Assembly (NCBI GenBank): GCA_002337005.1
Contig: DDFD01000110.1
Coordinates: forward strand, 1 to 51,014
Reading direction: 5' to 3'
DNA length: 51,014 nucleotides
Origin: Flavobacteriales bacterium UBA1937
GTDB lineage: Bacteria > Bacteroidota > Bacteroidia > Flavobacteriales > Weeksellaceae
The translations under genes were made by a program, and so were the position numbers. Below, piece after piece: positions 24,308-34,708 of this stretch (position 1 is its first letter; each line of letters starts with the position of its first letter). The notes beneath the pieces were generated by a model. That model worked only from the letters and a program-made list of their open reading frames with translations. It was not told where the DNA came from and searched no databases.

Positions 24308-26782
24308 ATGAAGCTCAGGAATACTTTTATTAAGTTATTATTAAGTTTTGTACTCTGTAATCTTAGCTTTGCACAGCAGAGTGATAAAAGATTAAAACTA
24401 TGGTATAACCAACCTGCAAAACAATGGGTAGAAGCTCTGCCAATAGGAAACGGCAGAATAGCAGCCATGATTTTTGGTAATCCTTCTAAAGAAAAACTTC
24501 AACTTAATGAGAGCACATTCTGGTCAGGTGGTCCTTCCAGAAATGATAATCCAGATGGTGCCAATGTGCTAGACTCTGTTCGCTATTATATTTTTGAAAA
24601 AAATTATAAAAAAGCCGAAAATCTAGCCAATAAAGGACTAACCGCAAAAAAACTACATGGTTCTAAATTTCAAAATATAGGAAATCTTAATATTGATTTC
24701 GAAAATGCAAATAATTTTACCAATTTTTACAGAGAATTAGATATAGAAAAAGCTCTTGCTACCACTACATTTACAGCAAATGGAGTAACTTACAAAAGAG
24801 AAGTGTTCGCATCAGAACCAGATCAAGTGATTGTGATAAGACTTACAGCTAGCCAAAAAGGCAAGCTATCTTTTACCACATATTTTGATGGAGAATTACA
24901 AAAAACATCAAAAGCTTTAGATAATCATACTTTAGAAATGACGGGGATTTCTAGCTCACACGAAGGAGTTTCAGGACAAGTAAAATACAATGCCACAGCC
25001 AATATTATTACCTTCGGCGGTATAAAAACTGTCAAAGAAAATGGTATCAATGTAAGCCACGCAAACGAGGTGCTTATTTTGGTCTCAATGGCAACCAATT
25101 TTACTAATTACAAAACTCTCGATACCAATGAGACTTTAAAATCCAATAATTTTCTAGCTAAAGCCTCCAAAAAAACTTATCAATCGCTCTTAGAAAATCA
25201 TATCAAAACTTATCAAAAATATTTCAAAAGAGTAGATTTTGATTTGGGAATTTCTGAAGCCGCAAAATTACCAACAGACCAAAGAGTTAAAAATTTTGCT
25301 ATATCTTATGATCCAGCTTTGGTTAGTCTTTATTATCAATTTGGGCGTTATCTTCTCATCAGTTCTTCACAACCAGATGGTCAAGTTTCCAATTTGCAAG
25401 GCATCTGGAACGGAAGCAACAATCCTGCTTGGGATAGTAAATACACCATCAACATTAACACGGAGATGAACTACTGGCCTGCCGAAAAAACCAATCTCCC
25501 AGAAATGCACCAACCTTTAATTCAAATGATTAAAGATTTAAGCGAAACAGGAACTGAAACTGCAAAAATAATGTACAAAAGCAGAGGTTGGGTAGCGCAT
25601 CATAATACAGATATTTGGAGAATTACAGGTGTTGTAGATTTTGCAAATGCAGGACTTTGGCCTATGGGCGGAGCTTGGCTTTCTCAACATCTTTGGGGAA
25701 AATATTTATACAACGGAGACAAAAATTATTTGAAATCTATTTATCCTGTTTTGAAATCTGCCAGTATTTTTTACGAAGATTTTTTAATAGAAGAACCTAC
25801 CCATAAATGGTTAGTGGTAAGTCCATCTGTATCCCCCGAAAACCTCCCACAAGAGCATCAAGGTAGCGCTCTAGCGGCAGGAAATACAATGGATAATCAA
25901 CTTGTTTTTGACCTTTTGTCTAAAACCATTTTGGCAGCACAGATTTTAAATCAAGACCAAGAACAAATAGCTAAATGGGAGAACATTATAGACCGTCTTC
26001 CGCCAATGCAAATTGGGAAATATGGTCAGTTGCAAGAATGGATAGAAGATTGGGATAATCCGAATGATAAACACAGACACATTTCTCATTTGTATGGTTT
26101 GTTTCCTAGTAATCAAATTAATCCAATTACTACACCAGAACTTTTTGATGCTTCTAAAACGGTTTTAATACATCGTGGTGATGTTTCTACAGGTTGGAGT
26201 ATGGGCTGGAAAGTTAATCTTTGGGCAAAATTATTAGACGGAAATCACGCTTATAAATTAATTAAAGACCAATTATCTTTGGTAGAAAAAGACGGTTGGG
26301 GGGAGAGAGGTGGCACGTATGCCAATTTATTTGATGCACATCCACCGTTCCAAATTGATGGTAATTTTGGTTGTACTTCTGGTATTACAGAAATGCTTCT
26401 TCAAACGCAAAATGGCAGCATCGATATTTTACCAGCTCTTCCTGATGAATGGAAAAACGGAAAAATCACTGGATTGAGAACTTACGGTGGTTTTGAAGTG
26501 AATTTAGTTTGGGAAAATAATCAAATTGCTAAAATTACGATTAAATCAAATTTAGGAGGAAATTGTAGAATTCGTGTTCCTAATGAAGTAGAACTTCTCG
26601 GAAAATTAAAATTGAACAATGCAAAAGGAGATAATCCTAATCCATTTTTTGAAATTCCAAAAATTAAAAAACCTATCATTTCTGCTGAGGCTAAGCTGAA
26701 TGAAGTGGTATTAAAACCTACATTTTTGTATGATTTTGATACAGAGGCTGGTAAAACTTATACTTTAATAATTAAGAAATAA
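24308..26782 (+). CDS. GH95 alpha-L-fucosidase / alpha-L-galactosidase
   Basis: An 824-residue secreted enzyme with a signal peptide (MKLRNTFIK to SFAQQ). GH95 features are WYNQPAKQWVEALPIGNGR, Asn382 and Asn384 in NINTEMNYWP, Glu511 in SPEN and Asp684 in IDGNFG; these match the positions of the known catalytic set (two Asn, Glu, Asp). The HRHISHLYGLFP motif is also present. GH95 enzymes remove terminal alpha-1,2-L-fucose or L-galactose. In corn-type xylans the side chains end in L-galactose, and the surrounding xylan genes make that activity plausible. The frame opens earlier at a GTG (24251) inside the terminator; the ATG at 24308 gives a proper signal peptide. Confidence 0.9.
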   Translation: MKLRNTFIKLLLSFVLCNLSFAQQSDKRLKLWYNQPAKQWVEALPIGNGRIAAMIFGNPSKEKLQLNESTFWSGGPSRNDNPDGANVLDSVRYYIFEKNYKKAENLANKGLTAKKLHGSKFQNIGNLNIDFENANNFTNFYRELDIEKALATTTFTANGVTYKREVFASEPDQVIVIRLTASQKGKLSFTTYFDGELQKTSKALDNHTLEMTGISSSHEGVSGQVKYNATANIITFGGIKTVKENGINVSHANEVLILVSMATNFTNYKTLDTNETLKSNNFLAKASKKTYQSLLENHIKTYQKYFKRVDFDLGISEAAKLPTDQRVKNFAISYDPALVSLYYQFGRYLLISSSQPDGQVSNLQGIWNGSNNPAWDSKYTININTEMNYWPAEKTNLPEMHQPLIQMIKDLSETGTETAKIMYKSRGWVAHHNTDIWRITGVVDFANAGLWPMGGAWLSQHLWGKYLYNGDKNYLKSIYPVLKSASIFYEDFLIEEPTHKWLVVSPSVSPENLPQEHQGSALAAGNTMDNQLVFDLLSKTILAAQILNQDQEQIAKWENIIDRLPPMQIGKYGQLQEWIEDWDNPNDKHRHISHLYGLFPSNQINPITTPELFDASKTVLIHRGDVSTGWSMGWKVNLWAKLLDGNHAYKLIKDQLSLVEKDGWGERGGTYANLFDAHPPFQIDGNFGCTSGITEMLLQTQNGSIDILPALPDEWKNGKITGLRTYGGFEVNLVWENNQIAKITIKSNLGGNCRIRVPNEVELLGKLKLNNAKGDNPNPFFEIPKIKKPIISAEAKLNEVVLKPTFLYDFDTEAGKTYTLIIKK

Positions 26783-26794
26783 AATATTTTTAAA

Positions 26795-28540
26795 ATGAAA
26801 TTTAAAATAGAAAAACCAAATTTTTTAAAAGCAAAAACTGTTGCTTTAACGATGTCTGCATTGCTTTCATTTAATTATGCATCTTCGCAAAAAATTACAA
26901 AAAATGTAAAAGATGCGCCTGTTTTTTCCAATTTTACATACAAAGGAAATGATAATATTTATAATGAAAATCCATTAAAACCAGACGAATTTTACACACC
27001 TATTCTTCAGGGTTGTTATCCGGATCCTAGTATTACCAGAAAAGGAGAAGATTATTATTTGGTAAATTCTTCATTTTCTATGTTTCCAGGGGTGCCTATT
27101 TTTACTTCTAAAGATTTAGTGAATTGGAAACAAATTGGTCACGTTTTAGACAGACCATCTCAATTATTAGTAGAGAAATCTGGTGTTTCTCACGGGATTT
27201 ATGCTCCAGATATTAAATACAATAAAAATAACGATACTTTTTATATGATTACCACTCAGTTTGCTGGTGGAATCGGAAATATGGTGGTAAAAACCAAAGA
27301 TCCTGCAAAAGGTTGGAGTGAAGTTCAAAAACTTAATTTTGACGGAATAGACCCTTCACTTTTCTTTGATGATGACGGGAAAGCGTATGTAGTTCATAAC
27401 GATGCTCCACCAAAAGGAACTGAATTGTATAATGGTCATCGTGTGATTAAAATTTGGGATTATGATTTAGAAAAAGACCAAATAGTGGCAGGTTCTGATA
27501 AAATTATTGTAAATGGTGGTGTAGATCTTTCTCAAAAACCAATTTGGATTGAAGGACCACATATTTACAAGAAAAACGGAAAATATTATCTAATGTGTGC
27601 AGAAGGCGGAACAGGAGATTGGCACAGCGAAGTTGTTTTTGTGAGCAATAGTCCGAAAGGCCCATTTATTCCGGCAGCTAATAATCCTATTCTTACGCAA
27701 CGCTATTTCCCGAAAGACCGAAAAAATAAAATGGATTGGACTGGTCATGCAGATTTGGTAGAAACTCCAGACGGAAAATATTATGGTGTGTTTTTAGGAA
27801 TTCGTCCTAACGAAAAAAATCGTGTAAATTCTGGTAGAGAAACTTTTATGTTGCCAGTAGATTGGAGCGGAGAATTTCCTGTTTTTGAAAACGGCTTGGT
27901 TCCTTTAAAACCAAAATTGAAATTACCAAATGGTGTTACCAATCAGACTGGACAAAACGGATTTTTCCCGAACGGAAATTTCACTTTCTCAGACCCTTTA
28001 AACAAACCTAATCTTGATTATAGATGGATTGCAATGAGAGGACCTAGAGAAGAATTTATTTCCGTTACAAAAGAAGGGGTAAAAGTAATTCCTTTTGAAA
28101 ATAATATCAAAGCATTAGCGCCAATTTCTGCATTGTTTCACAGACAACAGCATTCGTCGTTTGATGCTTCTGTTACATTGAAATATAAACCAAAATCCGA
28201 AAAAGATTTGGCAGGAATTACCTGTTACCAAAGCGAAACATTTAATTATGTATTAGGAATTACTAAAAAAGACAAAGATTTTTATGCTGTTTTGGAGAGA
28301 ACTGAAAAAGGAAACTCAACTATTATTGCCAGCGAAAAATTACCATCTTACACCGCAATTCAGTTGCAAGTAATTGCTAAAGGAGACGAATATACTTTTG
28401 CCTATTCGCTAGACGGTAAAAACTATAAAAATATCGGTGGAACCGTATCTGGAGATATTTTATCTACCAATGTAGCAGGTGGTTTCACAGGAAGTCTTAT
28501 TGGTTTGTATTCTACATCATCTAATGATATTAAACCTTAA
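26795..28540 (+). CDS. GH43 beta-xylosidase / alpha-L-arabinofuranosidase with C-terminal beta-sandwich
   Basis: A 581-residue secreted enzyme. After the signal peptide (to about residue 31) the five-bladed propeller carries the GH43 triad: Asp77 in YPDPS, Asp186 in IDPSLF and Glu253 in IEGPH. A C-terminal beta-sandwich of the GH43_C2 type (about 385-581) follows. The arrangement and NSSFSMFPGVPIFTSKDLVNWKQIGHVLDR sequence are typical of xylan-active GH43 enzymes, which attack beta-xylosides or arabinosyl side groups; sequence alone does not separate these. It is 12 bases after GH95 and 11 before the next GH43. Confidence 0.9.
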   Translation: MKFKIEKPNFLKAKTVALTMSALLSFNYASSQKITKNVKDAPVFSNFTYKGNDNIYNENPLKPDEFYTPILQGCYPDPSITRKGEDYYLVNSSFSMFPGVPIFTSKDLVNWKQIGHVLDRPSQLLVEKSGVSHGIYAPDIKYNKNNDTFYMITTQFAGGIGNMVVKTKDPAKGWSEVQKLNFDGIDPSLFFDDDGKAYVVHNDAPPKGTELYNGHRVIKIWDYDLEKDQIVAGSDKIIVNGGVDLSQKPIWIEGPHIYKKNGKYYLMCAEGGTGDWHSEVVFVSNSPKGPFIPAANNPILTQRYFPKDRKNKMDWTGHADLVETPDGKYYGVFLGIRPNEKNRVNSGRETFMLPVDWSGEFPVFENGLVPLKPKLKLPNGVTNQTGQNGFFPNGNFTFSDPLNKPNLDYRWIAMRGPREEFISVTKEGVKVIPFENNIKALAPISALFHRQQHSSFDASVTLKYKPKSEKDLAGITCYQSETFNYVLGITKKDKDFYAVLERTEKGNSTIIASEKLPSYTAIQLQVIAKGDEYTFAYSLDGKNYKNIGGTVSGDILSTNVAGGFTGSLIGLYSTSSNDIKP

Positions 28541-28551
28541 GAAATTTTAAA

Positions 28552-30177
28552 ATGAAGTGTTTTTCAGTACTATTTATTTGTATCATTTTTACAAGTTTTA
28601 CTGGGTTGCAAAATTGTGCAGCCCAGATAAAACCTGTAAATAAAGAAAATGTTACCACAAAATTTACCAATCCCATAATTTGGGCAGATGTTCCAGATTT
28701 ATCTATTACCAGAAATGGTGATGATTTTTATCTCATCAGTACTACTATGCATTTGATGCCAGGAGCTCCTATAATGCATTCTAAAGATTTGGTACATTGG
28801 GAAATGGTGAGTTATGTTTTTGATACTTTAAATGACAATTCTAAATATGATTTATTAGACGGAACGGTATATGGTCGCGGACAATGGGCTTCGTCTATCC
28901 GTTATCACAAAGGGAAATATTATGTGCTTTTTTCACCTAATGATGAACCTTTCAAATCATACATCTACGTAACAGAAAATCCTGAAAAAGGAAATTGGAA
29001 ACTGATTACCAGAACCAGACATTTTCATGATGCTTCTTTGTTTTTTGATGAAGATGATAGAGTGTATGTCTATACTTCTAATAAAGTTTTCGAATTAAGT
29101 TCAGATTTTAAAAATGTTATCGGCAACCAGGAAGGTACAGAAATTTTTCAACGAGATGCAGAAGAAACAGGTCTTTTAGAAGGAAATCAAGTGATAAAAA
29201 AAGACGGTAAATATTATCTGATGATGATTTCTTGGCCTCAAAAAGGAAAGAGAAGACAAGTAGTTTACAGAGCAGATAAAATAACTGGACCGTATGAAAA
29301 GAAGGTTTTAATGGAAGACAATTTTCTAAATTTTCCGTATGTAGGTCAAGGTGCTTTAATTGATGATAAGAATAGCAATTGGTATTCATTGATTTTTCAA
29401 GATAGAAATGGAGTAGGGCGTGTTCCTATTTTATTGCCTGTGAAATGGGAAAATGATTGGCCTGTTTTAGGAGAAAATGGTAAAGTTCCGCTTCATGCTG
29501 AGGTTTTGCTTCCACCATTTAAAGCTAAAAATTATTTGGTGGAAAGTGATAACTTTTTTTCTGACCAACTCAAAATTCAATGGCAATGGAACCACAATCC
29601 TGTTAAAAATGCTTGGTCTTTATCAGAAAGGAAAGGTTTTATGAGGTTGAAAACCAGTAGAATAGTAGATAATCTGTATGCAGCTCCCAATACCTTAACC
29701 CAAAGAATGGAAGGTCCTAAATCTAGAGGAATTGTAGCTATAGATTTAAAAGGAATGAAAGATGGTGATGTTGCTGGTTTCAGTGCATTCAATGGTGATT
29801 CTGGAGTTTTGTCTGTGGTGAAAGAAGGCAAGAAAAAGTACATTGTTTTTTCTACAAATTCGGTGAGTTTAGATAATAAAACCAAAACCATTACTGAGGT
29901 GAAAAAAGAAGAAAAGAAACGCATTCTTTTGAGTGCTGATAAAGTTTTTCTTCGCATAGATGCAGATTTTAACTTGGGTAAAGATTTGGCTAGTTTCTCT
30001 TACAGTACAGACCAAAAAAACTGGACGGAAATGGCAACAGATTATAAAATGATTTTCGATTATAGAAGATTTTTTATGGGATCTAAATTTGCAATATTCA
30101 ACTATGCTACTAAGAATTTGGGTGGTTATATAGATGTCGATTTTTTCGATTATAAAAGAATTGATGTAGAAGATTAA
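28552..30177 (+). CDS. GH43 family enzyme, xylosidase/arabinofuranosidase type, two-domain
   Basis: A 541-residue secreted enzyme with a signal peptide ending near CAAQ (21-25). The catalytic residues are Asp49 in VPDLS (PDP of the family reads PDL here), Asp160 in HDASLFF and Glu210 in LLEGNQV. The N-terminal segment NPIIWADVPD is characteristic of GH43 subfamilies acting on xylan. A C-terminal beta-sandwich (about 340-541) is expected to close over the active site. The MHLMPGAPIMHSKDLVHWE stretch is shared in style with the preceding gene, so the two are distant paralogues. Exact linkage specificity cannot be read. Confidence 0.88.
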   Translation: MKCFSVLFICIIFTSFTGLQNCAAQIKPVNKENVTTKFTNPIIWADVPDLSITRNGDDFYLISTTMHLMPGAPIMHSKDLVHWEMVSYVFDTLNDNSKYDLLDGTVYGRGQWASSIRYHKGKYYVLFSPNDEPFKSYIYVTENPEKGNWKLITRTRHFHDASLFFDEDDRVYVYTSNKVFELSSDFKNVIGNQEGTEIFQRDAEETGLLEGNQVIKKDGKYYLMMISWPQKGKRRQVVYRADKITGPYEKKVLMEDNFLNFPYVGQGALIDDKNSNWYSLIFQDRNGVGRVPILLPVKWENDWPVLGENGKVPLHAEVLLPPFKAKNYLVESDNFFSDQLKIQWQWNHNPVKNAWSLSERKGFMRLKTSRIVDNLYAAPNTLTQRMEGPKSRGIVAIDLKGMKDGDVAGFSAFNGDSGVLSVVKEGKKKYIVFSTNSVSLDNKTKTITEVKKEEKKRILLSADKVFLRIDADFNLGKDLASFSYSTDQKNWTEMATDYKMIFDYRRFFMGSKFAIFNYATKNLGGYIDVDFFDYKRIDVED

Positions 30178-30248
30178 TTCTTTAAATTTTAGAAAATAAT
30201 ATTTTTTTTATCCTAAATAATAAGTGTAAAAAATACAAATAAAAAATT

Positions 30249-32177
30249 ATGAAAAATTCATTTCTTTTAGCTTTAGCTTTTTCTTGTGTAGGAATTTTAG
30301 CTTCTGCGCAGAATTTTCAAAAACAAGCTCCACAAGGTTTTGATGTTCTTAAAAAGGAGATTCCTCATGGTAAAATTGATAGCATTCAATATCCTTCCAA
30401 AACGGTAGGAACGGTAAGAAAAGCCTTAATTTATACACCGCCAGGATTTAATAAAAGTAAAAAATATCCTGTTTTATATCTTCTTCATGGGATTGGTGGT
30501 GATGAAAAAGAGTGGTACAAAAACGGAACACCTCAAATAATTTTAGATAATTTATATTCCGAAGGAAAACTTGCTTCTATGATTGTAGTTTTACCCAATG
30601 GTAGAGCCATGAAAGATGATAGAGCTACTGGTAATATTATGGCGAAAGATAAAGTAGAAGCTTTCGCAACTTTCGAAAAAGATTTATTAAATGACCTGAT
30701 TCCTTTTGTAGAAAAGAAATTTCCTGTAAAAAAAGATAGAGAAAACCGCGCCATTGCAGGGTTGTCTATGGGAGGCGGACAAACTCTTAATTTCGGACTA
30801 GGAAACATCGATAAATTTGCTTGGGTAGGTGGTTTTTCTTCAGCACCCAATACCAAAGAACCTCAGCAATTGCTTCCTAATCCTAAAAAAGCTCTTGATT
30901 TAAAACTTCTTTGGATTTCTTGTGGTGACGCTGATGGATTGATGTCTTTTAGCAAAAGAACTAGCGATTATCTTAATCAGAATAAAATCCCACATATTTT
31001 CTACATAGAACCAGGTGGTCACGATTTCAAAGTTTGGAAAAACGATTTGTATATTTTCTCTCAGTTGATTTTTAAACCTGTTGATAAAACTACTTTTTCA
31101 GATTTTACGGTTTATGGAACGCCAGCAGAATCTAATATCAGAAATGCTCAATTTCCTCAGATTTTATCTAATGGAAAAGCCATTTTTAGAGTAAAAGCAC
31201 CTGAAGCACAAAAAGTCCAATTGGATTTAGGTAAAAAATATGACCTCAAAAAAGAAGTAGATGGTATTTGGACCGCCACTACAGATTCCTTGAGCGAAGG
31301 TTTTCATTATTATTCTTTATTGATTGATAATGTACCTGTTGCAGATCCTTCTAGCAAAACTTTTTACGGAATGGGAAGATATGCTAGTGGAATTGAAGTT
31401 CCGTTTTCGGGAGATCAATATTATGCTCTAAGAGATGTACCTCACGGTGATATTAGAATTCAGAATTTTTTCTCAAAAGTGACTAATTCTTGGCGAAGAG
31501 TTTTCATCTATACACCACCAGGTTACGACAAAAATTTGAGTGAATCTTATCCTGTTTTATACATCTTGCACGGTGGCGGAGAAGACGAAAGTGGTTGGGC
31601 TACCCAAGGAAAAACCAATTTAATCTTAGATAATTTAATTGCAGATGGTAAGGCAAAACCGATGGTGATTGTGATGCCAGATGCTAATATAGGGCCAGCT
31701 GGTTTAGGAAGTTTCGGAGCTAGAAATCTTCAAATGTTTGAAAGAGAATTGAAAGAATCTGTAATTCCTTTTACAGAAAATCAGTTCAGAGTGAAAAAAG
31801 ATGCTGCAAACAGAGCTTTGGCAGGGCTTTCAATGGGCGGAATTTACACCCTTTACACAGGAGTGCATAATTCCGAAATGTTCTCTTCTTTGGGCGTTTT
31901 CAGTTCCGGATGGATGCTTCCTTTGTTACAAAATGTAGCAGATAATGAGTATAAAATTCTAAACGAAAATCCCTCTAAATTTAATTCGAATATCAAAAAT
32001 TTTTGGATTTCAATGGGCGGAAAAGAAGATATTGCTTACAAAAACTGTCAGATTATGATCAAAAAATTAGACGAATTAGGCATTAAATACTCTTATTCTG
32101 AATATCCTGGTGGTCATACTTGGCCAGTTTGGAGAAATAATTTGTATCAGTTTGCACAGTTGCTTTTTAAAAATTAA
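30249..32177 (+). CDS. Tandem CE1 esterase: esterase - CBM48-like - esterase
   Basis: A 642-residue secreted protein with two complete alpha/beta-hydrolase esterase domains. Domain 1 (about 40-278) has YTPPGF, LLHGIGGDE, nucleophile Ser173 in GLSMGG and His258 in GGHDF. A beta-sandwich of the CBM48/E-set type follows (about 284-385). Domain 2 (about 398-642) has YTPPGY, ILHGGGEDE, Ser528 in GLSMGG and His623 in GGHTW. Both active sites look intact. Family CE1 includes feruloyl and acetyl-xylan esterases, and the differing oxyanion segments (LPNGRA versus MPDANI) suggest the two halves take different acyl groups. It would remove ester groups from imported xylo-oligosaccharides. Confidence 0.88.
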   Translation: MKNSFLLALAFSCVGILASAQNFQKQAPQGFDVLKKEIPHGKIDSIQYPSKTVGTVRKALIYTPPGFNKSKKYPVLYLLHGIGGDEKEWYKNGTPQIILDNLYSEGKLASMIVVLPNGRAMKDDRATGNIMAKDKVEAFATFEKDLLNDLIPFVEKKFPVKKDRENRAIAGLSMGGGQTLNFGLGNIDKFAWVGGFSSAPNTKEPQQLLPNPKKALDLKLLWISCGDADGLMSFSKRTSDYLNQNKIPHIFYIEPGGHDFKVWKNDLYIFSQLIFKPVDKTTFSDFTVYGTPAESNIRNAQFPQILSNGKAIFRVKAPEAQKVQLDLGKKYDLKKEVDGIWTATTDSLSEGFHYYSLLIDNVPVADPSSKTFYGMGRYASGIEVPFSGDQYYALRDVPHGDIRIQNFFSKVTNSWRRVFIYTPPGYDKNLSESYPVLYILHGGGEDESGWATQGKTNLILDNLIADGKAKPMVIVMPDANIGPAGLGSFGARNLQMFERELKESVIPFTENQFRVKKDAANRALAGLSMGGIYTLYTGVHNSEMFSSLGVFSSGWMLPLLQNVADNEYKILNENPSKFNSNIKNFWISMGGKEDIAYKNCQIMIKKLDELGIKYSYSEYPGGHTWPVWRNNLYQFAQLLFKN

Positions 32178-32242
32178 TAGATTTATATTAATTCATAAAA
32201 ATCTGTTTAGTTAGTTTAAGTTCAATCTTAATTAAAGAAAAA

Positions 32243-34696
32243 ATGAATTTTCAGAAAAATACCTTCATTAGATATATTTTTACCTTTTTCATAATGTGGG
32301 GATGGGGCGAGAATTATCATGCTCAATCTTACCATAAGAATGATTATGGAATCATTTTTTCTAAAGAAAATACAACTACAGAAATTAAATTTTATAGTTC
32401 GAATATCGTTCGAATAATTAAATATCCCATTGGAAAACCATCAGAAAAAAATAGTCTGTCGGTTATTAAAAAAGAACAGAAAACTCAATTTTCAGTTTCA
32501 GAAAACAAGAATATTATTTCATTAAAAACGGCTGATTTACAAATTTTCATTAATCCAGAAAATGGAAAAATAAATTTTAAATCCTTATCTAATCAAGAAC
32601 TTGTAAAAGAACTTGAAAGTGGTTTTACACCATTTAATGATGCTGGAAATCAAACCTATTCTGTTTTTCAGTCTTTTCAGTTGGAAAAAGATGAGCCAAT
32701 TTATGGTTTAGGAATTCTACAAAACGGAAAAATGTCTCAGCGAAATACAGATGTGAAGATGATTCAAAATAACACTTGGGATTTTGTGCCTTTTTTTCAG
32801 TCTGTAAAAGGTTACGGTATTTTTTGGGATAATTATTCTCCTACACAATTTACAGACACGCCGCAGAAAACATCTTTTTCTTCTGAAGTAGGAGATATTG
32901 TAGATTATTACTTTATCTACGGAAAAAATGCAGATGGTGTGGTTGCAGAAATGCGAAAGCTTACAGGAAATGTGCCGATGTTACCATTGTGGACTTATGG
33001 CTATTGGCAAAGCAAAGAACGCTATAAAAGTCAAGACGAATTGGTAGATGTTGTTAAAAAATACCGTGATTTACAAGTTCCTTTAGACGGAATTATCCAG
33101 GATTGGCAGTATTGGGGAAATAATTATCAATGGAATGCAATGGATTTTATCAGTCCAGATTTTCCCGATGCCAAAAAAATGATTCAGAATATTCACGATA
33201 TGAATGCACATCTCTCCGTTTCTATTTGGTCTTCTTTCGGACCAATGACCAATCAATATCGAGAAATGGACCAAAAAGGAATGCTTTTCAATTTCAAAAC
33301 CTGGCCAGAATCAGGCAGAGAAGTCTGGCCTCCTGATATGAATTATCCTTCTGGAGTACGTGTTTACGATGCCTACAATCCCGAAGCGAGAAATATTTAC
33401 TGGAAATATTTGAACAAAGGCGTTTTCAGTCTGGGCGTAGATTCTTGGTGGATGGATTCTACAGAACCCGACCATTTAAGCCAAAAACCAGAAGATTTAG
33501 ATACCAAAACCTACCTTGGTTCATTCCGAAAAGTGAGAAATGCGTATCCACTAATGACGGTTGGCGGGGTTTATGACCATCAGCGTGAAACTACCAATGA
33601 TAAAAGAGTTTTTATTCTCACAAGGTCTGCTTTTGCTGGTCAACAGAGATATGCTGCAAACACTTGGTCGGGAGACGTTAATTCTTCTTGGGAATCTTTA
33701 CGAAATCAGATTCCTGCTGGTTTGAATTTTAGTTTAACTGGTAATCCAAATTTTAATTCAGATATCGGCGGTTTCTTTGCTGGCGTTTATAAAAGAAATG
33801 GAGGTGCCAACAATCCGATGTTTCAGGAATTGTACGTTCGATGGTTGCAATACGGAACTTTCACACCAATGATGCGTTCGCACGGAACGGATGTACCAAG
33901 AGAAATTTATCAGTTTGGAAAAAAAGGAGATGTAGTTTATGATGCGATAGAGAAATTCATAAAATTGCGTTACAGTATGTTGCCTTACATTTATTCTACC
34001 TCTTGGGATGTTTCTAAAAATAATTCGAGTTTTTTGAGAGCTCTTTCGATGGATTTTTCATCAGACAAAAAAACTTGGGATGTCAATAATGAATATCTTT
34101 TCGGTAAATCATTCTTAGTTGCTCCGATATTGAATGCTCAATATACTCCAGAAAAAATTGTAAAAACCGATGAAAATGAAGGTTGGAACAAAACTGATGC
34201 TAGTAAAAAAGAAAATTCAATTTCCAATATAGATTTTACCCAAAATAAAACTGTAAAAGTTTATCTTCCAGCAGGTTCAGACTGGTTTGATTTCTGGACG
34301 AATGAAAAACACAAAGGCGGTCAGGAAATTGAAAAAACGGTTAACATTCAAAGTATTCCATTATATATTAAGGCAGGAAGTATCATTCCGTTTGGTTCTG
34401 ATGTGCAATATGCGACAGAAAAAAAATGGGACAATCTTACCGTAAAAGTCTATCTTGGAGCTGATTCAGATTTTGTATTGTATGAAGATGAATTCGATAA
34501 TTACAATTACGAAAAAGGCGATTACACTGAAATCCCTTTTCATTTGAACGAAAAATCAAAAACCTTGACGATAGACTCCCGAAAAGGAAATTTTAAAGGT
34601 ATGATTGAGAAAAGAAATTTTAATCTGATTCTTCCTGATGGTCAGCAGAAATCGGTGAGTTATGCAGGTAAGAAAGTGACTGTAGATTTTAAATGA
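32243..34696 (+). CDS. GH31 alpha-xylosidase / alpha-glucosidase family enzyme
   Basis: An 817-residue secreted enzyme with a signal peptide (ending NYHAQS). The catalytic barrel contains DGIIQDWQYWG, nucleophile Asp405 in WWMDSTEP and the likely acid/base Asp478 in WSGDVNSSW. The N-terminal galactose-mutarotase-like beta-sandwich and the C-terminal beta domains are present. WWMDSTEP and the DWQYWG loop are common in GH31 alpha-xylosidases, which would fit removal of terminal alpha-xylose from complex arabinoxylan side chains; alpha-glucosidase or transferase activity cannot be ruled out. GH115 starts 13 bases later. Confidence 0.88.
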   Translation: MNFQKNTFIRYIFTFFIMWGWGENYHAQSYHKNDYGIIFSKENTTTEIKFYSSNIVRIIKYPIGKPSEKNSLSVIKKEQKTQFSVSENKNIISLKTADLQIFINPENGKINFKSLSNQELVKELESGFTPFNDAGNQTYSVFQSFQLEKDEPIYGLGILQNGKMSQRNTDVKMIQNNTWDFVPFFQSVKGYGIFWDNYSPTQFTDTPQKTSFSSEVGDIVDYYFIYGKNADGVVAEMRKLTGNVPMLPLWTYGYWQSKERYKSQDELVDVVKKYRDLQVPLDGIIQDWQYWGNNYQWNAMDFISPDFPDAKKMIQNIHDMNAHLSVSIWSSFGPMTNQYREMDQKGMLFNFKTWPESGREVWPPDMNYPSGVRVYDAYNPEARNIYWKYLNKGVFSLGVDSWWMDSTEPDHLSQKPEDLDTKTYLGSFRKVRNAYPLMTVGGVYDHQRETTNDKRVFILTRSAFAGQQRYAANTWSGDVNSSWESLRNQIPAGLNFSLTGNPNFNSDIGGFFAGVYKRNGGANNPMFQELYVRWLQYGTFTPMMRSHGTDVPREIYQFGKKGDVVYDAIEKFIKLRYSMLPYIYSTSWDVSKNNSSFLRALSMDFSSDKKTWDVNNEYLFGKSFLVAPILNAQYTPEKIVKTDENEGWNKTDASKKENSISNIDFTQNKTVKVYLPAGSDWFDFWTNEKHKGGQEIEKTVNIQSIPLYIKAGSIIPFGSDVQYATEKKWDNLTVKVYLGADSDFVLYEDEFDNYNYEKGDYTEIPFHLNEKSKTLTIDSRKGNFKGMIEKRNFNLILPDGQQKSVSYAGKKVTVDFK

Positions 34697-34708
34697 TAAA
34701 ACTTATTA

